DNA of 39,819 nucleotides, from the NCBI GenBank assembly GCA_947626885.1, contig CANQTX010000018.1, forward strand, positions 1-39,819, given 5' to 3'. This document shows, one piece after another, positions 9,014-19,059 of the stretch; within the stretch, counting starts at the first letter, position 1, and each line of letters starts with the position of its first letter. The position numbers and the translations under genes are program-made. Source of the stretch: an uncultured Clostridia bacterium (GTDB lineage Bacteria > Bacillota > Clostridia > TANB77 > CAG-508). Under the pieces are notes generated by a model. The model did no database searches. It saw only the letters and a list, made by a program, of their open reading frames with translations, and was not told where the DNA came from.

Positions 9014-10456
9014 ATGAAGAAAAAAATAAAAGAAATTTTGTTCATAGCATTATTGTTTCTCATTCCAACAATAACAATAGTGCTTAATGCACCCTTAACA
9101 ATTGATGATGAAATTTGGAATTTTCAAAATGTGATGAAGTTGTCAAGAGGATTAACCATATATGAAGATTGCAATATCATTGTAACACCATTATTTTTCT
9201 ATATAGGAGAAATCTTTTTAAAAATATTTGGTAATCATTTATTAGCTTTTCGTCTTTATAATGTTGGCATATTCACCTTGTTATTCATAATGATTTTTAT
9301 TATTTTTAGAAGTTTAAAGATGGATACGAATAAGAGTTTCCTTAGTACTTGTTTCTTGTATGTAGTAATAACGCCTTTTATTGAATGTGGTGCAAACTAT
9401 AATGTACTTGTTACTTGTTTATTTCTAATAGGCATGTACTTATTTTTAAGGAAAAGAGACATGCGAGGATATAGTATCTTTCAAGGAATTATACTATATC
9501 TTATATTATTCACCAAACAGAATGTTGGATTGTATTATGGAATTGCCATCATCATTTGTGAAAGTGTATTTCGTAAAGAAAAAGTAATACAACATTTAGC
9601 TTGCCAAATGTTTATTGCTATGGCATTAAGTATTATCAATATAATTGTATTGTATATCGATGGTAGCTTAGAAGGATTTATTAATTATGCTTTTCTAGGT
9701 ATGAAAAGTTTTATCAATTACAATATTTCTATTTCTCATATGGTAAGAATTGTGCTACTATTTGAATGGACATTAGCTATAACATCCTATGTACTGTATA
9801 TATTACTGAGAAAAAAGAAATTATTAAAAGAAGATGATTCTTTTGGTATTATATTTACTTTTGCCATATTTTTAAACTTAACGGTATTTCCTATTGTAAA
9901 TTTATATCATACATGTTTTGCAATATTATTAAATATGATGATGTTGATGGTGTTGATAGATAATTTGCATGTTATTAACTTAAAAACTGTACCAATTGGA
10001 GTATTAGTAGGCGCATATGTTTTTATTAATCTTTATGGAATTTTTTGTGGTATAAAAAGTATAGAGAATATAAAAATAGTTGATAGAAACAGTCCTTATT
10101 TCTATACGAATATGACGAAAGAAATGTATAATAAAATGAATGAAGTGATAGCGTATATACAAGAAAAGGAAGAAGAAGGAATTGATGTCATTCTTCTTTC
10201 ACAAGATGCAGCACTTTATATGATACCACTAGAAAAGAATCACAAAGCGTTAGATTTAGCTTTTGCAGGAAATTTAGGAAAAGAGGGAGAGAAAACATTA
10301 CTGGATCGCATTATAAAAATGGAAAATGTAGAGATACTACTCAATAGAACACCATATTGGCAAGAAATTGAAGAAGTGCGATTGTATATTATTGAAAATT
10401 TAATTCGAGAAGATAATGTAAATGAGTACTATGTATATCGTACCAAGGGCAATTAA
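9014..10456 (+). CDS. Polytopic membrane protein, possibly GT-C/ArnT-like glycosyltransferase
   Basis: Many hydrophobic segments; early IDDE acidic motif after TM1; GGAG 6 nt before ATG 9014. Confidence 0.6.
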   Translation: MKKKIKEILFIALLFLIPTITIVLNAPLTIDDEIWNFQNVMKLSRGLTIYEDCNIIVTPLFFYIGEIFLKIFGNHLLAFRLYNVGIFTLLFIMIFIIFRSLKMDTNKSFLSTCFLYVVITPFIECGANYNVLVTCLFLIGMYLFLRKRDMRGYSIFQGIILYLILFTKQNVGLYYGIAIIICESVFRKEKVIQHLACQMFIAMALSIINIIVLYIDGSLEGFINYAFLGMKSFINYNISISHMVRIVLLFEWTLAITSYVLYILLRKKKLLKEDDSFGIIFTFAIFLNLTVFPIVNLYHTCFAILLNMMMLMVLIDNLHVINLKTVPIGVLVGAYVFINLYGIFCGIKSIENIKIVDRNSPYFYTNMTKEMYNKMNEVIAYIQEKEEEGIDVILLSQDAALYMIPLEKNHKALDLAFAGNLGKEGEKTLLDRIIKMENVEILLNRTPYWQEIEEVRLYIIENLIREDNVNEYYVYRTKGN

Positions 10457-10480
10457 ATCGTAAAAAAATGTTTAAATATA

Positions 10481-10509
10481 TTGAAATTCGTATAAAATTT
10501 ATATATACT
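10481..10509 (+). promoter_or_regulatory. Sigma-A-like promoter of adhE
   Basis: TTGAAA-17 nt-TATACT. Confidence 0.5.
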
Positions 10510-10551
10510 TACTGGTAAATAAAAAAATAATAGAGGAGGGTAAAAAGAATT

Positions 10552-13164
10552 ATGGCAGAGATAAGTGAAAAAGAAAAACTGGAAATTGAAAACATGATTG
10601 ATGATTTAGTCAAACGTGCGAAAAAAGCTTCTGAAGAATACAAAAAATTAACACAAGAGCAAGTAGATAGTATTATAAAAAAAATGTCTATGGCAGGGTT
10701 AGATAATCATATGAGATTAGCCAAAATGGCAGTGGAAGAAACAGGCAGAGGTATTTATGAAGATAAAATTACAAAGAATATGTTTGCAACAGAATATGTA
10801 TATCATAATATTAAATATGATAAAACGGTTGGAGTTATAGACGAAAATAATGAAGAGGGATATGAATTAATTGCAGAACCAATTGGTGTAATAGCAGGTG
10901 TTACACCTGTTACCAATCCAACTTCGACAGTTATGTTTAAATCTATGATAGCAGCTAAAACAAGAAATGTTATTATTTTTGGATTTCATCCATCTGCACA
11001 ACAGTGTAGTAAAGAAGCAGCAGAAATTGTTAAACAGGCAGCAATCTCAGAAGGTGCTCCCCAGGATTGTATTCTATGGATTGAAAAACCATCTGTTTTA
11101 GCAACTACTTTATTAATGAATCATCCTGATGTTGATTTAATATTGGCAACGGGTGGTTCAGGAATGGTGAAGGCAGCCTATTCAAGTGGCAAACCAGCGT
11201 TAGGGGTAGGGCCAGGAAATGTACCTTGTTATATCGATAAAACTGCGAAAATGAAGACTTCAGTTACAGATTTAGTTATGTCGAAATCATTTGATAATGG
11301 TATGATATGTGCTTCTGAACAAGCAGTTATTGTAGATAATGAAGTGTCTAAAGAATTTGAAGCACTAATGAAAGAAGCAAATTGTTATTTTGTAACAAAA
11401 GAAGAAAAAGAGAAATTACAAAACATTATGTTTGACCATGAAAATCATAATAAATTAAATGGAAAGATTGCAGGGCAATATCCTTATACTATAGCGAAAT
11501 GGGCTGGATTTCATGTACCAGAAGATACAAAAATATTAGTTGTTAGAGAAGATGGCGTAGGCGAAGAACATCCATTTTCAAGTGAAAAATTGAGTCCGGT
11601 TTTAGCATATTATAAAGTAAAGAATGCAGATGAAGGTATTGCTTTAGCAGATAGATTAATTAAACATGGTGGCATGGGACATTCAGCAGTAATTCATTCT
11701 GAAAGTCAAGAAACAATAGAGAAATTTGCTGAAACTGTAAAAACAGGAAGAATTATTGTAAATTCTCCATCTACACATGGCGCAATTGGTGATATTTATA
11801 ATACGAATATACCATCATTAACTTTGGGGTGTGGAACATTTGGAGGAAATTCAACAACGTCGAATGTATCCTCTGTTAATTTAATTAATGTAAAAAGAGT
11901 CGCAAAAAGGAGAAATAATATGCAATGGTTTAAAGTTCCAGAAAAAATTTATTTTGAAGGCGGATCTATCGCCTATTTAGAAAAAATGCCAGATATTACA
12001 CGAGCATTTATTGTTACAGATCCATCAATGGTACAATTAGGATATGTAGATAAAATACTATATCACTTAAGAAAAAGAACAGATTATGTACATGCAGAAA
12101 TATTTTCAGAGGTGGAGCCGGATCCATCTTTTACAACGATAAAAAAAGGAATAGCGGTTATGGAAAATTTCCAACCAGATGTGATTATTGCTTTGGGAGG
12201 AGGAAGTGCTATTGATGCCGCTAAGGGAATGTGGTTGTTTTATGAGCATCCAGATGCAGATGTAGAAGGACTAAAATTAAAATTTATGGATATTCGAAAA
12301 AGAACATATAAATTTCCTAAATTAGGTATAAAATGTAAAATGGTTGCGATACCTACAACTTCTGGAACCGGTTCAGAAGTAACATCATTTTCTGTGATTT
12401 CAGATAAAGAAAAGAACATGAAATATCCATTAGCAGATTACGAATTAACACCGGATGTTGCCATTGTAGACCCAGATTTAGTTATGACATTACCTAAAAA
12501 ATTAACGGCAGATACTGGTATGGATGTTTTAACACATGCTTTAGAAGCGTATGTTTCAGTTATGGCATCTGATTATACAGATGGCTTAGCAGAAAAAGCA
12601 ATTGAATTAGTATTTGAATATCTACCACAGGTTTATGAAGATGGAAACAACAGAGTAGCAAGAGAAAAGATGCATAATGCTAGCTGTATTGCTGGTATGG
12701 CATTTACCAATGCTTTTTTGGGCGTTAATCATTCTATTGCGCATAAGTTAGGTGGAGAATTTCATATTCCACATGGTAAAGCGAATGCTATTATTTTACC
12801 TTATGTTATTAAATATAATGGAACACGACCAACCAAAATAGTATCTTGGCCAAAATATGAACACTATATAGCAGACGAAAGATATGCTAATATTGCTAAA
12901 AGGTTGGGACTAAAAGCAAATAAAACAGAGGAAGGTGTTAATTCTTTAGTAAAAGCAGTTCAAGAGCTAAATAAAAAATTAGAAGAACCAAAATCATTAA
13001 AAGAATGTGGAATAGATGAAAAGGAATTTTTAGCAAAAGTAGATGAACTTGCAGATAAAGCATTTTCAGATCAATGTACTGGTGTTAATCCGAGAGTTCC
13101 GTTAGTGTCTGAAATTAAACAAATTTTAATAGATGCTTACTATGGAAATGAAATTTTATTTTAA
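10552..13164 (+). CDS. adhE: Bifunctional acetaldehyde-CoA/alcohol dehydrogenase
   Basis: 870 aa; aldehyde dehydrogenase half (GVGPGNVPCYID...SFDNGMICASEQ) fused to iron-dependent alcohol dehydrogenase (GGGSAIDAAKGMW...HGKANAIILPYVI). Confidence 0.97.
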   Translation: MAEISEKEKLEIENMIDDLVKRAKKASEEYKKLTQEQVDSIIKKMSMAGLDNHMRLAKMAVEETGRGIYEDKITKNMFATEYVYHNIKYDKTVGVIDENNEEGYELIAEPIGVIAGVTPVTNPTSTVMFKSMIAAKTRNVIIFGFHPSAQQCSKEAAEIVKQAAISEGAPQDCILWIEKPSVLATTLLMNHPDVDLILATGGSGMVKAAYSSGKPALGVGPGNVPCYIDKTAKMKTSVTDLVMSKSFDNGMICASEQAVIVDNEVSKEFEALMKEANCYFVTKEEKEKLQNIMFDHENHNKLNGKIAGQYPYTIAKWAGFHVPEDTKILVVREDGVGEEHPFSSEKLSPVLAYYKVKNADEGIALADRLIKHGGMGHSAVIHSESQETIEKFAETVKTGRIIVNSPSTHGAIGDIYNTNIPSLTLGCGTFGGNSTTSNVSSVNLINVKRVAKRRNNMQWFKVPEKIYFEGGSIAYLEKMPDITRAFIVTDPSMVQLGYVDKILYHLRKRTDYVHAEIFSEVEPDPSFTTIKKGIAVMENFQPDVIIALGGGSAIDAAKGMWLFYEHPDADVEGLKLKFMDIRKRTYKFPKLGIKCKMVAIPTTSGTGSEVTSFSVISDKEKNMKYPLADYELTPDVAIVDPDLVMTLPKKLTADTGMDVLTHALEAYVSVMASDYTDGLAEKAIELVFEYLPQVYEDGNNRVAREKMHNASCIAGMAFTNAFLGVNHSIAHKLGGEFHIPHGKANAIILPYVIKYNGTRPTKIVSWPKYEHYIADERYANIAKRLGLKANKTEEGVNSLVKAVQELNKKLEEPKSLKECGIDEKEFLAKVDELADKAFSDQCTGVNPRVPLVSEIKQILIDAYYGNEILF

Positions 13165-13287
13165 AACATAAAATAACTGTATAAATATAACATTTATGTA
13201 ACATTTACGATTTTTATTGACAAATTTTTCCATTTAATGTAAATTTATAATAGAAAGAGATAGTTTTTAAATAAGGAGAGACAAAAG

Positions 13288-13581
13288 ATGGAAGAAAAAA
13301 ATAATAATATAAGTAAGAAAAATTGGTTAACTACATTAATTTTATGTTGGTTTTTGGGATTTTTAGGAGTACATCGTTTATATGTAGGTAAGTTAGGCTC
13401 AGGATTTTTAATGGCATATGGTACAATTGCTGCTGCTTGTATTTTATCTATTAATGTTTGGTTAGGTTTAGGAGCATTTGTAGTAGTTGGAGGATTTGTA
13501 GTAAATGATTTCATTATTATAGCCATTAAAAGATTTCAAGATTGCTATGGTAGAGAAATAGCAGATGATAAAGTAAATTAA
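13288..13581 (+). CDS. TM2 domain-containing membrane protein
   Basis: WFLGFLGVHRLYVGKLGSG TM2 motif, two hydrophobic segments. Confidence 0.85.
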   Translation: MEEKNNNISKKNWLTTLILCWFLGFLGVHRLYVGKLGSGFLMAYGTIAAACILSINVWLGLGAFVVVGGFVVNDFIIIAIKRFQDCYGREIADDKVN

Positions 13582-13596
13582 ATATAGAATCAGAGA

Positions 13597-13624
13597 AAAA
13601 TCGCTAGAGATAGCGATTTTTTTC
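13597..13624 (+). terminator. Rho-independent terminator
   Basis: AAAATCGCTA GAGA TAGCGATTTT, perfect 10-bp stem, then T-tract. Confidence 0.85.
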
Positions 13625-13716
13625 TTGTATTTTTTAGAATTTCATTATATAATAACACATTATATAAAAGTAGTATAGTAATTTATCAATTTGATTTATA
13701 AAAGGGGGAAAAAGGA

Positions 13717-14004
13717 ATGGCAATTAGTAAAGAAGAGATAATTCATATTGCAAAACTTGCATGTTTAAATTTATCAGAAGAAGAAATAGAACAGTATACA
13801 AAAGATATGCAAGAAATATTGGAATTTGCCAATAGAATCAATCAAGTTAATACAGAAGGAATGGATGAAACGATTGGTGCAAATAGAAAGGATAATGTAT
13901 TTAGGAAAGATGAAGTGATTCCATTTGCCAATAGAGAAATTTTATTACAGAATGCGCCAAGCCAAGATGAAGGTATGTTTAGTATTCCAAAAGTGATTCA
14001 CTAA
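13717..14004 (+). CDS. gatC: Asp-tRNA(Asn)/Glu-tRNA(Gln) amidotransferase subunit C
   Basis: Size, IAKLACLNLSEEEIEQYTKDMQEIL motif, immediately upstream of gatA/gatB. Confidence 0.95.
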   Translation: MAISKEEIIHIAKLACLNLSEEEIEQYTKDMQEILEFANRINQVNTEGMDETIGANRKDNVFRKDEVIPFANREILLQNAPSQDEGMFSIPKVIH

Positions 14005-14099
14005 TTTTGTAGGTGAGTCAAGAAATATATAGCATCTGTTTGTTATGATGTGATAATAAAATAGAAAAATGACTTTAAAAAAGAAAAAGGAGGAAAAAA

Positions 14100-15575
14100 A
14101 TGGAACTTTATGAATATACAGTACATGAGCTTGTGAAAAAATTAGAAAATGGTGAAGTAACATCCACAGATATAACAAAAAGTTATTTGGATAGAATAAA
14201 AGAAAAAGACCCACAAGTGAAAGCATACGTTTCTGTTTTAGAAGAAAAAGCATTGGCAAAGGCAAAACAAGTAGATGACAATAGAAAAGCTGGTACACCA
14301 GTTTCTCAATTTGCTGGCATTCCCATTGGGATAAAAGACAATATGTGTATGACAGGAATAAGAACAACTTGTAGCTCTAAAATGCTGGAGAATTTTATAG
14401 CACCTTATGATGCAACGGTTATAGAAAAATTCAATAAAGAAGATATGGTATATCTAGGAAAATTAAATATGGACGAGTTTGCTATGGGTAGCTCAACAGA
14501 ATATTCTGCTTTTTTTAAAACTGCTAATCCGTGGGATTTAAGTAGAGTACCAGGAGGATCTTCTGGTGGTAGTGCAGCAGCAGTAGCTGCAGAAATGGCA
14601 CCTTGGGCATTAGGAAGTGATACGGGTGGCAGTATTCGTCAGCCTGCATCACTTTGTGGTGTTGTAGGATTAAAGCCTACTTATGGACTAGTTTCAAGAT
14701 ATGGTTTAGTGGCCTTTGCTTCTTCACTTGATCAAATAGGACCCATTACAAAAGATGTTACAGATGCAGCTATGCTATTAAACTTAATTGCAGGACATGA
14801 TAATAAAGATGCTACTTCTATTAACATAGAGAAAAAAGATTATACACAAAGTTTAATAAATAATGTGAAGGGAATGAAAATTGGTTTACCAAAAGAATAT
14901 TTAGGTGAAGGAATTAATGAAGAAGTCAAACAAGCTATATTAGATGTAGCTAAGAAATATGAAGAATTGGGTGCTACAGTAGAAGAATGTTCACTTGATG
15001 TTGGAAAATATGCAACGGCTGTTTATTATATTATTGCTTGTGCAGAAGCTAGTTCAAATTTAGGAAGATTTGATGGTATTCGTTATGGATACAGAACAGA
15101 AAAATTTAATGATTTGAGGGATATTTATAAAAATTCAAGAAGCGAGGGATTTGGTCCTGAGGTGAAAAGAAGAATTATTTTAGGAACGTATGTGCTTTCA
15201 TCAGGATATTATGATGCTTATTATAAAAAAGCACAAAAAGTAAGAACGGTTATCAAAAATGCTTATGATACATTATTTGAAAAATATGATATTTTACTAA
15301 CACCAACCTCACCAACAACTGCTTTTAAAATGGGAGAGAAATCCAATAATCCATTAGAAATGTATTTAGCAGATATTTATACGGTACCTGTTAATATAGG
15401 AGGCCTTCCAGGAATGAGTATTCCGTGTGCTTTAGATAGTAAAGGCATGCCAATAGGATTCCAATTAATTGGAAAAGCGTTTGATGAAACAACTATTTTT
15501 AAAGCAGCATATACCTATGAACAAAATACCAACTTTAGAGAAAATAAACCAACATTTAAAGGAGGAGAGAAATAA
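14100..15575 (+). CDS. gatA: Amidotransferase subunit A
   Basis: Amidase signature [34 protein letters not shown]. Confidence 0.98.
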   Translation: MELYEYTVHELVKKLENGEVTSTDITKSYLDRIKEKDPQVKAYVSVLEEKALAKAKQVDDNRKAGTPVSQFAGIPIGIKDNMCMTGIRTTCSSKMLENFIAPYDATVIEKFNKEDMVYLGKLNMDEFAMGSSTEYSAFFKTANPWDLSRVPGGSSGGSAAAVAAEMAPWALGSDTGGSIRQPASLCGVVGLKPTYGLVSRYGLVAFASSLDQIGPITKDVTDAAMLLNLIAGHDNKDATSINIEKKDYTQSLINNVKGMKIGLPKEYLGEGINEEVKQAILDVAKKYEELGATVEECSLDVGKYATAVYYIIACAEASSNLGRFDGIRYGYRTEKFNDLRDIYKNSRSEGFGPEVKRRIILGTYVLSSGYYDAYYKKAQKVRTVIKNAYDTLFEKYDILLTPTSPTTAFKMGEKSNNPLEMYLADIYTVPVNIGGLPGMSIPCALDSKGMPIGFQLIGKAFDETTIFKAAYTYEQNTNFRENKPTFKGGEK

Positions 15576-15576
15576 A

Positions 15577-17016
15577 ATGGCAAAAGAAGATTATGAAATT
15601 GTTATTGGATTAGAAGTCCACTGTGAGCTTTCTACTAAGACAAAGATATTTTGTTCTTGTCCAACGGATTTTGGAGGAGAACCGAATACGCATTGTTGTC
15701 CTGTATGTATGGCAATGCCTGGAGCACTTCCTGTTTTAAATGAAAAGGTAGTGGAATATGCTGTAAAAGCAGGATTAGCAACAAATTGCAATATTGAAAA
15801 AAACAGTAAAAACGATAGAAAAAATTATTTTTATCCAGATAATCCGAAATCTTATCAAATTTCTCAATTTGATAAACCACTTTGTTATGATGGATTTGTG
15901 ACGATAGAAACAGATAAAGGAGAAAAACAGATTAGAATAGAAAGAATTCATATAGAAGAAGATGCTGGAAAATTAAATCATGATGATTATGGAAGAGGAA
16001 GTTTTGTAGATTTAAATCGAGCAGGTGTACCTTTAATAGAAGTTGTTTCAAAACCAGATATGAGAAGTGCTATAGAAGCGGAAAGCTATATGAGAAAGTT
16101 AAAATCTATTTTTGAGTATATTGGCATATCAGATTGCAAAATGCAAGAAGGTTCTTTAAGAGCAGATGTTAATGTTTCTGTTAGAAAAAAAGGAACAGAA
16201 CAATTGGGAACAAGAACAGAAATGAAAAATATGAATTCTTTTAGAAGTATTGTAAGAGCTATTAATTATGAAGCTGAAAGACAAATTGAAATAATAGAAA
16301 ATGGTGGAGATATTACACAAGAAACGCTTAGATGGGATGATATTTCTGGAAAAACGTTCTCTATGAGAGATAAAGAAGATGCAGAAGATTATCGATATTT
16401 TCCAGAGCCAGATTTAGTATCTATTAAGTTATCTGATACTTATATAGAAAACATAAAAGGTAACTTACCAGAATTACCAGAGAGTAGAAAAAAGCGATAT
16501 TTAGAAGAGTTTGGATTAACTGAAAAAGCGGCAAATTTTGTAACTAGTTCTAAATATTACTCCAATTTATTTGAAGAAGCAATAGAAATTTGCCATAATC
16601 CCAAAACTGTAGGAAATTTGTTAATGTCTGACATTGCTAGAATTTTAAATGAGAGAGAGGAAGAACCAGAAGATTTAAAGTTTACAGGCAAAGAATTAGG
16701 AGAATTAGTAATATTAATAGATCAAGGAACGATTAGTTCTGCAATTGCTAAAAAAGTATTAGAAGAATTGTTTAACGAAGTAAAAATGCCTAGTGACATT
16801 ATTCAAGAAAAAGGATGGATTCAAATATCAGATGAAGGAGCTATTAAAGAAATCGTAGTAAAAATATTAGAAGCAAATCCGCAATCGATAATAGATTTTA
16901 AGGCAGGAAAAAGTAAGGCATTAGGTTTCTTAGTTGGTCAAGCAATGAAAGAAACAAAAGGAAAAGCAAACCCACAAATGTTAAATAAGCTATTTTTAGA
17001 AGAATTGAAAAAATAA
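15577..17016 (+). CDS. gatB: Amidotransferase subunit B
   Basis: MAKEDYEIVIGLEVHCELSTKTKIFC... Start set at ATG 15577 after GGAGGAGAG; the longer ORF start (15469) overlaps gatA and is an artefact. Confidence 0.98.
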   Translation: MAKEDYEIVIGLEVHCELSTKTKIFCSCPTDFGGEPNTHCCPVCMAMPGALPVLNEKVVEYAVKAGLATNCNIEKNSKNDRKNYFYPDNPKSYQISQFDKPLCYDGFVTIETDKGEKQIRIERIHIEEDAGKLNHDDYGRGSFVDLNRAGVPLIEVVSKPDMRSAIEAESYMRKLKSIFEYIGISDCKMQEGSLRADVNVSVRKKGTEQLGTRTEMKNMNSFRSIVRAINYEAERQIEIIENGGDITQETLRWDDISGKTFSMRDKEDAEDYRYFPEPDLVSIKLSDTYIENIKGNLPELPESRKKRYLEEFGLTEKAANFVTSSKYYSNLFEEAIEICHNPKTVGNLLMSDIARILNEREEEPEDLKFTGKELGELVILIDQGTISSAIAKKVLEELFNEVKMPSDIIQEKGWIQISDEGAIKEIVVKILEANPQSIIDFKAGKSKALGFLVGQAMKETKGKANPQMLNKLFLEELKK

Positions 17017-17155
17017 AATACATGAAAAAACTTTCATCAATATACGCATAATAGAATATTGTTGTATTCCAGACTTTTCAAGTATATTGTACATTTTTTT
17101 ACGAATACTAAGTAATAAATATATATTACATAGATGTTAAGTAAAGGGAAATAAA

Positions 17156-17650
17156 ATGATAACGGCACCAGAAAAGTTGATGGGAAAATATATTTGTTTG
17201 TTTAGTCATGTCAGCAATACTATTTTTTCTTATGAAATTTGTAAAGTAAAAAATAGTTTTTTTAAAAAGATGATAGAAGTAAAAGAATTAATTGGTGATA
17301 ATAATAGGTTTACTTATTTTATTGAGAAACCATTACCAGAAGGCAATGAATTTTTATTTATCATATTAAAAAATTCAAAAGTATACTTAAATAAGTATAT
17401 ATTAGTATATGATGCATTAAAAAGTTATAAAGTAATGAATGATATAAAATATAAAGTTTTGAAAACAGATAAAAGTGAAACAATATATTTCAACTACTTA
17501 AAAAGTATGGAACGTAATATGTTGGTTTTTGATTTATTTGACAAAAAAGAGATAATTCCTATTTGCTATTTGGATACGAAAATCAATCAATTAAGAGGAA
17601 AGTTTTTGTTAAAGCCTAATAGGAATTATCTTATGATACAAATGCATTAA
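17156..17650 (+). CDS. Hypothetical protein, 164 aa
   Basis: ORF with AAAGGG upstream of ATG; no recognised family. Confidence 0.6.
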   Translation: MITAPEKLMGKYICLFSHVSNTIFSYEICKVKNSFFKKMIEVKELIGDNNRFTYFIEKPLPEGNEFLFIILKNSKVYLNKYILVYDALKSYKVMNDIKYKVLKTDKSETIYFNYLKSMERNMLVFDLFDKKEIIPICYLDTKINQLRGKFLLKPNRNYLMIQMH

Positions 17651-17672
17651 CCATGATATCAGTGGTATAGCT

Positions 17673-17918
17673 TTAGGTATTGACATAATTACAAAAGAAG
17701 ATACCACAAATAATAGAAAATATACCTGTTAGGAGTCCTGTGCGAAAAATAATAATACTTGCTTTAAATAAATGAATTGATATGTAATGCGTATGATAAA
17801 TCCATAACATAAGTGTTCCCAAAAGACAAATAAAAAAAGCAATATTGAGAAAAATTTTCATTATTTTTTTTGCTTTTTTATCATTAATTTCTAAGTTATA
17901 TTTTTTCATATTAATCAT
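17673..17918 (-). CDS. Small membrane protein, about two TM segments
   Basis: GAGGAGG upstream of ATG on minus strand; hydrophobic segments IFLNIAFFICLLGTLMLWI and GLLTGIFSIICGIFFC. Confidence 0.65.
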   Translation of the reverse strand: MINMKKYNLEINDKKAKKIMKIFLNIAFFICLLGTLMLWIYHTHYISIHLFKASIIIFRTGLLTGIFSIICGIFFCNYVNT

Positions 17919-18098
17919 ATAGTATCCTCCTCAAATGTAAGATCGTAAAGAAATATCTATACCAATATTACGTGTTTGACTTAAATAAAATTTTATCACG
18001 TAACAACAAGCTGGTAACTACTATTGTAGAAGACGTATGCTTATTAATAGAATAGCATGTTTTAAATGGGAAAACAATTGAAAAAAATGGAAATAAAA

Positions 18099-18125
18099 AA
18101 ATAACCGTATTGCCTACGATTATTT
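18099..18125 (-). terminator. rpsT terminator overlapping its stop codon
   Basis: 11-bp arms with one mismatch (AAATAACCGTA / TACGATTATTT), T-rich on the minus strand. Confidence 0.6.
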
Positions 18126-18383
18126 TAAAGTATTTAATTTTTTAGATAAATTAGATTTTTTCCTAGAAGCTGTATTTGCTTTAATAACACCTTTTGAACA
18201 AGCCTGATCAACTTTTTTAACAGCTATTTTAAAAGTTTCTTCTGCTTTTTCTTTATTTCCATCTGCTACTGCAGTTTCAAAAGTTTTAATTGCTGTTTTA
18301 TAGGCTGATTTTACCATGTTGTTTTGCAATGTTTTTTTCTCTATAACACTCACTCTTTTAATGGCTGATTTAATATTTGGCAT
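18120..18383 (-). CDS. rpsT: 30S ribosomal protein S20
   Basis: MPNIKSAIKRV...NTASRKKSNLSKKLN. Confidence 0.96.
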   Translation of the reverse strand: MPNIKSAIKRVSVIEKKTLQNNMVKSAYKTAIKTFETAVADGNKEKAEETFKIAVKKVDQACSKGVIKANTASRKKSNLSKKLNTLK

Positions 18384-18599
18384 GTATTTTGCACCTCCTC
18401 TTAGTTCTTAACGTAAATTTTACTTCAAATATTTTAACATGAAAGTATCTAAAAAGCAAGCGTTTTTATGAAAAAAACTCTATACTTAGTACAAATTACA
18501 TTTTGTTCACAAAAAATTCACATGATTTAAGCGATAATTTATTGTCATATTAAGATTTCTGTGATATATTGAAATAAATCATCATATAAGGAGGAAATT

Positions 18600-19049
18600 A
18601 TGATAGCTTTAGGTTGTGATCATGGTGGATATCAATTAAAAGAAGAAATAAAAAAATACTTAACAGAAAAAGAAATTCCTTATAAAGACTTTGGAACTTG
18701 TAATACAGAAAGAACAGATTATCCCATATATGCTAAAGCAGTAGCAGAATCAATTCAAAAAAAAGAATGTGATTTAGGAATTTTAATTTGTAAAACAGGA
18801 TTAGGTATGTCAATTGTTGCAAATAAATTTAAAGGAATTCGATGTGCCTCTTGTTTTGATGAAGCAACAGCCAAACAAGCAAAAGAGCATTCAAATGTTA
18901 ATGTACTAGCATTACCAGCAGATTATTTAACGATTAGTAAAGCTGTTCCCATTATTAGAATTTGGCTTGCCTCTGAATTTTTAAATGGAAGATATGCTGA
19001 TAGATTACAAATGATAGAGGATATTGAGAAAGAAAATATGAAGCAGTGA
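18600..19049 (+). CDS. rpiB: RpiB/LacAB-family sugar-phosphate isomerase (ribose-5-phosphate isomerase B)
   Basis: MIALGCDHGGYQLKEEI...CKTGLGMSIVANKFKGIRCA...NVLALPA. Confidence 0.88.
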   Translation: MIALGCDHGGYQLKEEIKKYLTEKEIPYKDFGTCNTERTDYPIYAKAVAESIQKKECDLGILICKTGLGMSIVANKFKGIRCASCFDEATAKQAKEHSNVNVLALPADYLTISKAVPIIRIWLASEFLNGRYADRLQMIEDIEKENMKQ

Positions 19050-19059
19050 GGAAGAACAA

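Noticed and set aside
13245-13526. 93-aa minus-strand ORF opposite the TM2 gene
   Set aside because: Antisense of a well-supported TM2-domain CDS.
15469-15576. Extended gatB N-terminus
   Set aside because: Overlaps gatA; a proper RBS and conserved MAKEDYEIVIGLEVH start occur at 15577.
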